From SpSt-333 sp964371615 (GTDB lineage Bacteria; Bacteroidota; Ignavibacteria; UBA10030; UBA8401): a stretch of 64,000 nucleotides of DNA. The notes below the pieces were generated by a model, which saw nothing but the letters and a program-made list of their open reading frames with translations, was not told the origin of the DNA and made no database searches. The translations under genes were made by a program, and so were the position numbers. Below are positions 35,349 through 43,127 of the stretch, piece by piece (position 1 is the stretch's first letter; each line of letters opens with the position of its first letter). The stretch is taken from positions 496,001-560,000 of the forward strand of contig CAYJMS010000002.1 in assembly GCA_964371615.1 (NCBI GenBank), in the 5' to 3' direction.

Positions 35349-36453
35349 AGGACCGGAGAGATTTCAGCGCTTTCAGCATGGAGGCACGTGAAATGGGCAC
35401 GGGAAATGTCACTTTCCCAATTGCAGTCGGCAGTACCGCACGAATAACACCGTTTTTTGATTTTTTATCTTTTCGCATAATCGAATAGATATCACCGCTG
35501 CGCAACGAAAGTTTCGACAAATCCGGAAGCGGAAATGATCGAATGGAACGAATAATTTCATCCGCTGTGTGCGGAGGGATCATGGAGAGTTCGGCAGCGA
35601 TTATGGTTTCAGCGATCATACCGTAAAGGACCGCTTCGCCATGTTTGAGTATTGTATATTTTCCCTGTTGTTCCATTGCGTGGCCGACGGTATGGCCGAA
35701 ATTCAGGATCGCCCGAAGATGTGTTTCCTTTTCATCCTTCGATACGACATATGCCTTGAGTTCGCAACTTCTTTTTATCATTGACGCCAATACCGCGGGA
35801 TCATGCCGGAGCGCTTTTCCCCGATTGGCACCGGAATAATAAAAGAAGCGTTTGTCCAATATAATGCCGTATTTCACCACTTCACCTAAACCGCAGATCA
35901 ATTCGCGCACCGGTAATGTAGAAAGAGTACAGGTATCGGCAATCACCAGCGACGGCTGGTAGAAGGCACCGATCATATTCTTTGCCGACGGATGGTTCAC
36001 ACCGACCTTGCCGCCGACGGAGCTGTCTACCTGTGCTAGAAGTGTTGTCGGAACCTGCACAAATTGTACGCCGCGAAGATATGTGGCGGCCACGAATCCC
36101 GCAAGATCTCCCACAACTCCCCCGCCCAATGCAACGATCGTTGAATCCCGGCCGATATTCCACCGGATTAATTGCGAATAGATCTTTTCGGCACGCCGCA
36201 GACTTTTCTCTTTCTCACCCCGGGGAATAACGATCGTCCGCACTGCAAATCCCGCGCGTGCAAGGCTCTTTTTCAATGTCGGCAGATAGAGCCGCGATAC
36301 CAATGTGTCACTAATGATCACAGCCGAAGCGGAACGATTATGTTTCCGCATCATCGATCCGGCTTTCTCGAGCAGTCCCGCACCGATATGGATCGGATAG
36401 GAATGGGTGCCGAGCGAGACTGTGACAGTGGTATGTGCTGTGCGTGTACTCAA
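35338..36453 (-). CDS. aroB: 3-dehydroquinate synthase
   Basis: Converts DAHP to 3-dehydroquinate with NAD+ and a divalent metal (shikimate pathway). The 371-aa protein has the dinucleotide loop ALGGGVVGDLAGFVAATYLRG. It also has the substrate blocks PTTLLAQVDSSVGGKVGVNHP and KNMIGAFYQP, and the metal-binding segments NFGHTVGHAMEQ and KHGEAVLYG. The start is a TTG at 36453, one base after the aroK stop, because no in-frame ATG or GTG precedes the first conserved strand (VTVSLGTHSYPIHIG). The end overlaps the FG-GAP gene by 11 bases. Confidence 0.96.
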   Translation of the reverse strand: MSTRTAHTTVTVSLGTHSYPIHIGAGLLEKAGSMMRKHNRSASAVIISDTLVSRLYLPTLKKSLARAGFAVRTIVIPRGEKEKSLRRAEKIYSQLIRWNIGRDSTIVALGGGVVGDLAGFVAATYLRGVQFVQVPTTLLAQVDSSVGGKVGVNHPSAKNMIGAFYQPSLVIADTCTLSTLPVRELICGLGEVVKYGIILDKRFFYYSGANRGKALRHDPAVLASMIKRSCELKAYVVSKDEKETHLRAILNFGHTVGHAMEQQGKYTILKHGEAVLYGMIAETIIAAELSMIPPHTADEIIRSIRSFPLPDLSKLSLRSGDIYSIMRKDKKSKNGVIRAVLPTAIGKVTFPVPISRASMLKALKSLRSYAS

Positions 36454-37014
36454 TTATTGTTCTATGTATGCAGATATTTTCTTTGCCAGTTCGTCGATGG
36501 TATGGCCAATCTTTTTGTCGTCTGTCGTCACAATAATGTCCGCCTGTTCATAAAAGGGCGACCGGCTATTCAACAGTGTTTCAATTTTTTTTACCAAATC
36601 GTCCCCGTCGAGCAGCGCCCCCTGGTCGTTCCGGAGCATCGGTCGGTCGCTTTTGGTGCGCAATCGGCGGTAAATATGTTCTACATCGGACCGGAGGTAG
36701 ACCATAACGCCGTTCTTTTTCACCATGGCAAGTGTTTCGGGATGGGTCACCGTTCCGCCGCCAAGGGAGATGACGGTCGATGTAGACTGGAGCAACTCCT
36801 GCAGCGATTCCCGTTCCAGTGCTCGAAATTTTTTCTCCCCTTCGGCGGCAAAAATCGCACCGATCTTTTTTCCTTCCTTCTTTTCAATCAATGCATCCAG
36901 ATCGACAAACTGAAAACCGATCGTGTTGGCAAATATCGGTCCGACCGTGCTCTTCCCGCTTCCCATAAAACCGGTGAGGAAAATGATCGTTTTATTGTGT
37001 CCTTTGTTTTTCAT
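36454..37014 (-). CDS. aroK: shikimate kinase
   Basis: Phosphorylates shikimate with ATP. The 186-aa protein carries the Walker A motif in FLTGFMGSGKSTVG and the shikimate-binding DLDALIEKKEGKKIGAIFAAEGEKKFR. It also has the GGG loop ISLGGGTV and the lid Arg region KSDRPML. The ATG at 37014 gives the usual start; an upstream in-frame start would read through the terminator of the previous gene. aroB follows with no gap, so the two steps are made together. A transcription start inside 37015-37074 is likely but not identified. Confidence 0.95.
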   Translation of the reverse strand: MKNKGHNKTIIFLTGFMGSGKSTVGPIFANTIGFQFVDLDALIEKKEGKKIGAIFAAEGEKKFRALERESLQELLQSTSTVISLGGGTVTHPETLAMVKKNGVMVYLRSDVEHIYRRLRTKSDRPMLRNDQGALLDGDDLVKKIETLLNSRSPFYEQADIIVTTDDKKIGHTIDELAKKISAYIEQ

Positions 37015-37020
37015 AGGGGG

Positions 37021-37050
37021 AAAAATAAAATCCCGCTCATGGCAGCGGGA
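37021..37050 (-). terminator. intrinsic terminator between the barrel gene and aroK
   Basis: On the minus strand CCCGCT (37049-37044) pairs with AGCGGG (37037-37032) around a 6-nt loop, followed by ATTTTATTTTT. It lies 25 bases after the stop of the barrel gene and just before the aroK ATG, so some read-through or a separate promoter is needed for aroKB. Confidence 0.7.
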
Positions 37051-37074
37051 ACAACAGAATGACCGGTATTTCAA

Positions 37075-37767
37075 TTACAGAACAATAACGAGTCCGAGCA
37101 TATAATTCACGCCGTAAAGATTCACCCGGGTTGTGGTAATATTTTGATCCAACGGAATCTGATACCCCGCAACGGTAACGAACGGCTGGTCGAATTGCGT
37201 GCTGACGTCAAAATGCGGATCCCGGAACTTCAGTTCTCCTCTCACACCGACTTTTGGAAGAAACCAGTAATCGATGCCCGTCAGTACGTGTATTCCCACA
37301 TTTGACTTTGACTGCACGGTTGCCGTCTGCACTCCGGCGACGGAATAAATCCTATCCCCGTCGTACAATCCGATGCCTCCGCCAAGATAAAACTGTATTT
37401 TTTCCGAGCTGATCGGAACGACATAATACCCGCTGATCTCCAGTGCATATAAATCGAAACCCTCTTCCCGTACGACCCGAAGATCCTGAAATTGAGTGAA
37501 CACCAAATACGAAAGATCTTTTGAAGTGATCCTCTCGCCGGAGATGCCGATCGAGAATCGATCCCACAAAATGCTCCACCGCACGTCGAGCCCGAATCCG
37601 TAATTGGATTCGAGGATCGCGCCGTCATAATAGATATCCGGTTTGTCGATATCGTAGAGGAATCTGGTACTGGTGGTGTAGGTACCTTTGGCAGTGATGC
37701 TCACTTCCGGAGTTTGTGCCGGAAGCAAGCACCCAACGATGGATATGAGTAGAAGAAGGTTCTTCAT
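37075..37767 (-). CDS. small outer membrane beta-barrel protein, unknown
   Basis: A 230-aa protein with a signal peptide (MKNLLLLISIVGCLLPAQ). The mature part is rich in aromatic and glycine residues in short alternating strands (GFGLDVRWSILWDRFSIGISGE, IQFYLGGGIGLYDG, VGIHVLTGIDYWFLPKVGVRGEL). The last residues VNYMLGLVIVL form a final strand. This fits an 8- to 10-stranded porin-like fold of the OmpW/outer-membrane-beta-barrel type, but no family could be named. It follows the ppiD/surA-like gene by 18 bases; a periplasmic chaperone next to a barrel gene may be meaningful. Confidence 0.75.
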   Translation of the reverse strand: MKNLLLLISIVGCLLPAQTPEVSITAKGTYTTSTRFLYDIDKPDIYYDGAILESNYGFGLDVRWSILWDRFSIGISGERITSKDLSYLVFTQFQDLRVVREEGFDLYALEISGYYVVPISSEKIQFYLGGGIGLYDGDRIYSVAGVQTATVQSKSNVGIHVLTGIDYWFLPKVGVRGELKFRDPHFDVSTQFDQPFVTVAGYQIPLDQNITTTRVNLYGVNYMLGLVIVL

Positions 37768-37785
37768 TCTACCTTTACAATGCCA

Positions 37786-39876
37786 TTACCGGAAAAACAG
37801 TTCCCGGTTGTCTTCGATGTCGGCGGATTCTTTCAGTTTTTCAAGCCACTGCGTTAAGACGCGCTGTTTCTTTTCCTGCAAGGCCTGTGCCGACAGAAGG
37901 TTTTTCTGCGCTGCATACGCTGCCGTATCGAACGGCGTTCGAGAGATGATTTTCGTCAGATACAGACCCCGTTGTCCTTCGATGGGAGGAAGGATTTTTC
38001 CAACAGGAGACCGTTTCACCGCACCGAGTAACGCATTCTCCCTGCCGACGGTAGGAATAAACCCGTTGAGAGTGAATTCTCCGGTGGATTGAACGGATAT
38101 GTTCGATTCCGCCGCTAACGATACGAGGTCTCCGTTTTCACCCAAGTGCGAAAACTTTGCCTGCACGGTCGCTTTCAATTCAGCGATCTTCTTTTTCCGG
38201 ATGACGCGTGGCTTCAATGATTCTTTCACCTCTTCGAACGGCCGCACTCCTTCTTTTTTGCTCTCCGTGATCATCACAATTGCATACCCGTTGTTGACCT
38301 GATACGCATCGCTGATGTCACCCACATTGTTTTTGAAGGCAAATTTATTGATCGATTCGAACATCCCAAGTCCGGGAATCGTATTCCCTTTTTGGAATTC
38401 GGGAGTTTCCTGAACCAGCAATCCCAGAGAGGTTGCTTCCTGTTCAAAATTTCCTTTTTTGGCAAGATACGCAAAATCCTGTGCCCGCTGAAATGCTTCG
38501 TCCTTTGTGCGGGCGCTGGATTTCAATGGAATCGTGATGGAAGCGACCTGCAGTTCGCGGTTATCCCGTCCTTCAATCTTGATCACATGGATGCCGAATT
38601 GTGTTTTCACCGGTCCGATGACCTGGCCCGGACGACCGCTGAGCGCGGCGTCTTCAAACGGTTTTACCATACGGCCTTTGCCGAACCAACCGAGATCGCC
38701 GCCGGTGCTCGATGCTGCCGGTTCCGTAGAATATTGCTTCGCCAGTGCCGAAAAATCTTCACCCTTCTTTGCGCGGGCAATTAACTCGCCGGCGAGTTTT
38801 TTGGCGGAATTCTCCTGCTCTGGTGTCGATGCATTCAATAAAATGTGACGGGCCCTGACGTAGGTGTCGGATCCCTTCCGCTCGGACATGATCTTGAACA
38901 GATGATACCCTTCATAATCCTGCACCGGACCGACCATGTCACCCGCTTTGGCGGAAAAAACTGCGTCTTCTTTCTCTTTTGTCAATTCGCCGTGTTTGAA
39001 AAACGACGGTTCCGGCGAAGTCTCACTGTAATTTTGCTGAAGTTCGATGAAATCAATGCCCGATTGCGCCTGGTTTTTGATTGTGGTAATCTGGTCCAGC
39101 ACATCCTGAGAATCTTTTGCCGACGGCTGGTCGCTGAATGTTACGTATTTAAGTTTTCTCGAAGCTTCTGTTTTGAATTCGTCGATGTCCTCGTTGTATT
39201 CGGCCCGGAGGTCGTCGTCGGTAACGGTAATCTGATTGTCGGTAACGAATTTATTGGGATCGAAATACGCATACTGAATATCGGCCTTCATATTTTGATC
39301 GCTGTACCGTTCCATCAATTCCCCGTCGGTGACACGGATTGAAGAAAAGACGATGCTTTGCATTTTTTCAGCCAAACGCTGCTGTCGCAGAGCAGTCTCG
39401 ACTTGAATCCAGATTTCCTTGTTGCGGGGATCGTTCAATGCGGATTCGTACGCATCCCGGCGGAATTGCCCCGTTGAATCGCGGAATTGCTGCACTAAAA
39501 ATTCAGGCGGATTTTCTCCGCGAACCCAATCGATAATCTCCTGATCGGTAACAATGATTCCTGCCTTTTTGGTTTCCCGATCGAGCAACGTTTGAGTTAC
39601 AAGATTGTTCCAGACCTGCTCGCGAATCTGCCGCATCAGCGCTTCATCCGGTTCCTGCTTTGTCTGTTGTTTGTATTGTTCCGCCTGCTGGCGTGCCATG
39701 TCGGAGAATTCCTGATAGGAAATCTTCTTGCCTTCAATCACCCCGATCGTGTCACTGACCCGTGACATGCCGAGATAATCCATTCCCCATTCAAAAACAA
39801 TGGTGATAATGAAAATGATCACTAACCCGATGAGAATCACGGGCATGTTATCGCGCATTTTTGTCATTATTGCCAT
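37786..39876 (-). CDS. periplasmic peptidyl-prolyl isomerase (SurA/PpiD-like)
   Basis: A 696-aa membrane-anchored folding factor. One N-terminal membrane segment (about 12-34) is followed by a SurA_N-like helical region (MARQQAEQYKQQTKQEP, DREIIDWV-type helices) and a long linker. A parvulin domain (about 340-440) has ARHILLNA, GEDFSALAKQYSTEPAASSTGGDLGWFGKGRMV and FGIHVIKIEGR. A second, less complete parvulin-like block (AKAGDMVGPVQDYEGYHLFKI) precedes it. It should chaperone outer membrane proteins. Membrane anchoring favours PpiD over SurA. It heads the minus-strand series and is preceded by a good promoter match and AAGGAG. Confidence 0.88.
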   Translation of the reverse strand: MAIMTKMRDNMPVILIGLVIIFIITIVFEWGMDYLGMSRVSDTIGVIEGKKISYQEFSDMARQQAEQYKQQTKQEPDEALMRQIREQVWNNLVTQTLLDRETKKAGIIVTDQEIIDWVRGENPPEFLVQQFRDSTGQFRRDAYESALNDPRNKEIWIQVETALRQQRLAEKMQSIVFSSIRVTDGELMERYSDQNMKADIQYAYFDPNKFVTDNQITVTDDDLRAEYNEDIDEFKTEASRKLKYVTFSDQPSAKDSQDVLDQITTIKNQAQSGIDFIELQQNYSETSPEPSFFKHGELTKEKEDAVFSAKAGDMVGPVQDYEGYHLFKIMSERKGSDTYVRARHILLNASTPEQENSAKKLAGELIARAKKGEDFSALAKQYSTEPAASSTGGDLGWFGKGRMVKPFEDAALSGRPGQVIGPVKTQFGIHVIKIEGRDNRELQVASITIPLKSSARTKDEAFQRAQDFAYLAKKGNFEQEATSLGLLVQETPEFQKGNTIPGLGMFESINKFAFKNNVGDISDAYQVNNGYAIVMITESKKEGVRPFEEVKESLKPRVIRKKKIAELKATVQAKFSHLGENGDLVSLAAESNISVQSTGEFTLNGFIPTVGRENALLGAVKRSPVGKILPPIEGQRGLYLTKIISRTPFDTAAYAAQKNLLSAQALQEKKQRVLTQWLEKLKESADIEDNRELFFR

Positions 39877-39942
39877 ACTGCCTTAAGACTCCTTACTGCA
39901 TTGAATTGTTATAAATGACTGATTTTTAAAGGCTTGTAAACT

Positions 39943-39973
39943 TAAAGATAATCGAAATGGCATAGAAAAACAA
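39943..39973 (-). promoter_or_regulatory. candidate promoter of the PpiD-like gene
   Basis: TTG (39973-39971), 20 nt and TATCTTTA (39950-39943) on the minus strand, in the 189-base gap between uvrC and this gene. It fits TAnnTTTG but for the last base. The untranslated leader would be about 60 nt. The rest of the gap is AT-rich with nothing else recognised. Confidence 0.5.
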
Positions 39974-40065
39974 CGAATAATTGGAAAAAACATGGTTTAT
40001 TACGACGGAGTAGTATGTTAGAGATGGATGGAAAAAGATGAAAACAAAGCGAATTGTGATTCCTA

Positions 40066-41961
40066 TTAGTCCGAATCCCTCATCGGGGCATTGGACGGAC
40101 TTTCTTCAATATCAAAATATTCGCGGATCTTTTGAGCGGTTTTTTCACCCACAGTTTCCGATAACTGTTCTTCGGTGGCAAATTTTACTCCCTGTACCGA
40201 ACCAAAAGTTTCCAGTAACTCTTTTGCCCTACGTTTACCGATTCCTTGGATGAGATCCAGTTCCGTCTGCAGCGTCCTTTTATCGCGCAGTGATCGGTGG
40301 AAAGTAACGGCAAACCGGTGCGCTTCGTCCCGTATCTGCTGCAGCAGTCGCAACGCTGAAGAAGATTTGGGAATCGGTACCGGTTCGCTTTGGTGCGGAA
40401 GGAAAACTTCTTCCAGCCGTTTTGCAAGGCTGATGACGGGCTGCTCCTGAAGGGCGAGTTCCGTTAACGCTTCAACGGCGCTCGAGAGCTGACCTTTGCC
40501 GCCGTCGATCACTACCAGGTCCGGCATTGGCAGCGCTTCGTCCAAAACTCTCTTATATCTCCGGAAGACCACTTCCTTCATGCTGGCGAAATCGTTCACC
40601 TCCTGCGGCGCAACAGTTTTGATTTTGAATTTTCGATATTCGCTTTTTTTCGCTTTCCCGTCGACAAACACTACCAGCGACGCCACTGTTTCGGTCCCTT
40701 GAAAATGCGAGATGTCAAAACATTCGATTCTGCGCGGCGGTTTATTCAACCGCAGGTCACGCTGCAACGAACGGATAGCGGCCGGAATAAAATCCTTCTG
40801 CTTCATTTTTTGAAGTTTCAGCTCATCCAGCAGAAACCGTGCATTCTTTTTACACATCTCCAAAAGGGTGGAAAGATCGCCCCCCCGTGGAATCTGAAAA
40901 GATACTCCGCCGCTCCTTCGGAGGGACAACCATTGCTCGATGACCGTACGCGATTCGATATCGAACGAGAGGACCACTTCCTTGGGAATATCGACCGCCT
41001 CCAGATAATACCGCTGGACCAACGTCTCGAGGATTTCGCTGTCACTCCTCCCCTCGACACCGTTCATGTAATAATGCTGGCGGCCGATGACTTTCCCTTC
41101 TCGAATCTTGAATATCACTCCGCAGGCATCGTCGTCCTCCGTGGAGACGGCGACGATATCCCGGTCGCGGAATTCGTTGTCCACCACTTTCTGACGGGAA
41201 GAATAGACATCCAGTTCCTTAATACGATCACGATAGTACGCTGCATCTTCAAATTTCCGTTCGAGCGACGCAATCCGCATTTGTTCTTCCAGCGATGATT
41301 TGAGCGTCAGAATTTTCCCTTTAAGGACCTGAGCGACCTGGGCGATCATATCGTTATACCGCTCCTTCGACACTAAACCTTCGCACGGCCCTTCGCATTT
41401 TTTGATGTGATAATCCAGACAGACCCGGGTTTTCTTCTTAGCGATGAATTCTTCATCGATGTAATAGTTGCAGCTGCGGATCATAAATATATCGCGAACG
41501 GTTTTCAGTGCGGCGCGCAGGGTATTGACATCCGTGTACGGACCGAAGAGATGCACTTCTTTCCGGTTGAAGCGCCGTGTGACGAAGACACGCGGATACG
41601 GCTCTTTGGTGATGACGATGTATGGATACGATTTGTCATCCTTCAAATTCACATTATACCGCGGTTTGTGCAGTTTGATCAGGTTTGCTTCGAGAATGAG
41701 CGCTTCGACCTCGGAATCGGTCGTGATCATTTCCAGGTCGGAAATTCGCGAAACCATTGAGGCGATACGCGGTTCGTGGCCGCGTGAGGAATGGAAATAC
41801 TGACGAACCCTGTTCCGCAGGTTCACTGCTTTGCCGACGTACAGGATGTTCCCTTCTTTGTTCTTAAAAAGATAGACACCCGGGGAGACCGGAATATTGC
41901 CGAGTTTGTCCTGCAGCTCGACCGTATCGGTGATCGATATTTGAATGGGAGTGGTTTTCAT
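40066..41961 (-). CDS. uvrC: UvrABC system protein C
   Basis: Cuts the DNA on both sides of a lesion marked by UvrAB. The 631-aa protein has an N-terminal GIY-YIG nuclease (SPGVYLFKNKEGNILYVGKAVNLRNRV). A cysteine cluster follows (CLDYHIKKCEGPCEG, about 172-186). The UVR/UvrB-binding coiled coil is at about 210-240, and the RNase H-like C-terminal nuclease has IECFDISHFQGTETVASLV, VVIDGGKGQL and HRFAVTFHR. The end has helix-hairpin-helix motifs (IQGIGKRRAKELLETFG, VGEKTAQKI). It is the last gene of the minus-strand series starting at guaA. Confidence 0.97.
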   Translation of the reverse strand: MKTTPIQISITDTVELQDKLGNIPVSPGVYLFKNKEGNILYVGKAVNLRNRVRQYFHSSRGHEPRIASMVSRISDLEMITTDSEVEALILEANLIKLHKPRYNVNLKDDKSYPYIVITKEPYPRVFVTRRFNRKEVHLFGPYTDVNTLRAALKTVRDIFMIRSCNYYIDEEFIAKKKTRVCLDYHIKKCEGPCEGLVSKERYNDMIAQVAQVLKGKILTLKSSLEEQMRIASLERKFEDAAYYRDRIKELDVYSSRQKVVDNEFRDRDIVAVSTEDDDACGVIFKIREGKVIGRQHYYMNGVEGRSDSEILETLVQRYYLEAVDIPKEVVLSFDIESRTVIEQWLSLRRSGGVSFQIPRGGDLSTLLEMCKKNARFLLDELKLQKMKQKDFIPAAIRSLQRDLRLNKPPRRIECFDISHFQGTETVASLVVFVDGKAKKSEYRKFKIKTVAPQEVNDFASMKEVVFRRYKRVLDEALPMPDLVVIDGGKGQLSSAVEALTELALQEQPVISLAKRLEEVFLPHQSEPVPIPKSSSALRLLQQIRDEAHRFAVTFHRSLRDKRTLQTELDLIQGIGKRRAKELLETFGSVQGVKFATEEQLSETVGEKTAQKIREYFDIEESPSNAPMRDSD

Positions 41962-41995
41962 TCGCTATGGTACTTGCCGGCAGAAGAGAGTGTCT

Positions 41996-42397
41996 TCACT
42001 TCTTTTCACATAATTCGATCAATACGCCGTTTGCCGATTTGGGATGGATGAAAACAACTTTATATCCAGCACCACCTTCTGTCGGTATGTCGTTGACAAA
42101 AATAAAGCCGTGGTTTTTCAAACGGACGATCTCTTCGTCCAATCCCGTCACTTCCAGACAGATGTGATGGATCCCTTCGCCTCTTTTTTGAATGAATTTC
42201 GCAATGGCGGAATCGGCAGAATCCGATTCGATTAACTCCAGGGAACTCTCACCGACCGGGAAAAATGAAATTGCCGCCTGCTGTTGGGGAACGACCTCCG
42301 TGTGCGGCGCTTGACCGTCGAATAATTTCGAAAATATATCTGTGGAGAGACCCAATGATTGTACCGCGATGCCGATGTGATTGATTTTCTTAATCAT
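41996..42397 (-). CDS. mce: methylmalonyl-CoA epimerase
   Basis: Interconverts (2R)- and (2S)-methylmalonyl-CoA between propionyl-CoA and succinyl-CoA metabolism. The 133-aa glyoxalase-fold protein starts MIKKINHIGIAVQSL with the first metal His. It has PQQQAAISFFPVGESSLELIESDS and GEGIHHICLEVTGLDE, and ends VFIHPKSANGVLIELCEKK with the metal Glu. These are the family's four metal ligands. No mutase or carboxylase gene is nearby; its position between radC and uvrC is probably operon convenience. Gap to radC is 10 bases. Confidence 0.93.
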   Translation of the reverse strand: MIKKINHIGIAVQSLGLSTDIFSKLFDGQAPHTEVVPQQQAAISFFPVGESSLELIESDSADSAIAKFIQKRGEGIHHICLEVTGLDEEIVRLKNHGFIFVNDIPTEGGAGYKVVFIHPKSANGVLIELCEKK

Positions 42398-42407
42398 AGT
42401 AATTTCC

Positions 42408-43127
42408 CTACATGAGTCCGCGTTCCATCAGGCTGGTGTACGCGTCCCCCGCGATAATAATGTGGTCCTGTACCGAAATACCGATAATCGTACCGGCATC
42501 AGCCAGTTGTTTTGTAATCGTAATATCTTCCCTGCTCGGTTCCAGATTACCGCTCGGATGATTGTGGATCAGAATGATGCTCGCGGCGTTTTCAAGTATC
42601 GCTTCGCGAAACACTTCCCGCGGATGCGTCAATGAGGAATTCAATAATCCTCGTGTAACGCTCCTCCACCGGATCACTTTGTTGGCGCTGTTGAGAATGA
42701 CAACGATGAACTCTTCCTGCTTTTTATCGCGTAATTCCGGTATGAAGATGGAGGCAACATCCTCCGGCGTTCTGATCGGCCCGGCAATATCCTCCTTCGA
42801 ACGTTGCACCCGCCGGGCGAGTTCGAATGCAGCGGTTAAAATGACCGCTTTTACGGTTCCGATTCCCTTAAACTTCTGCTGTTTGAAATCCGCTACCGAG
42901 AGCCCTGACATTTTCCGGAGAGAACCGAATTCTTTCAGCAGCAATCTCGCAAGATCCAATGCCGAGCGTTTTCCGTTACCGGAGTTAATCAGAATCGCCA
43001 GAAGTTCGGCTTCCGACAGTGATCCGGCACCGTGTTTCTCCAGCTTTTCGCGCGGACGTTCGTCCTCCGGCCATTCTTTGATCGAAGAACGGTAGACGGG
43101 CGCATCGTGTTTATTGTCACCGGCCAT
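42408..43127 (-). CDS. radC: RadC family JAB-domain protein
   Basis: A 239-aa protein. A helix-hairpin-helix region (about 40-110, LLAILINSGNGKRSALDLARLLLKEFG) is followed by the RadC/MPN domain. Its metal motif is complete: HNHPSGNLEPSREDI, with a preceding Glu-bearing strand. The name is historical; a role in DNA repair has been questioned for this family. Its ATG shares one base with the stop of the LpoA-like gene (TAATG), so translation is coupled. Confidence 0.93.
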   Translation of the reverse strand: MAGDNKHDAPVYRSSIKEWPEDERPREKLEKHGAGSLSEAELLAILINSGNGKRSALDLARLLLKEFGSLRKMSGLSVADFKQQKFKGIGTVKAVILTAAFELARRVQRSKEDIAGPIRTPEDVASIFIPELRDKKQEEFIVVILNSANKVIRWRSVTRGLLNSSLTHPREVFREAILENAASIILIHNHPSGNLEPSREDITITKQLADAGTIIGISVQDHIIIAGDAYTSLMERGLM

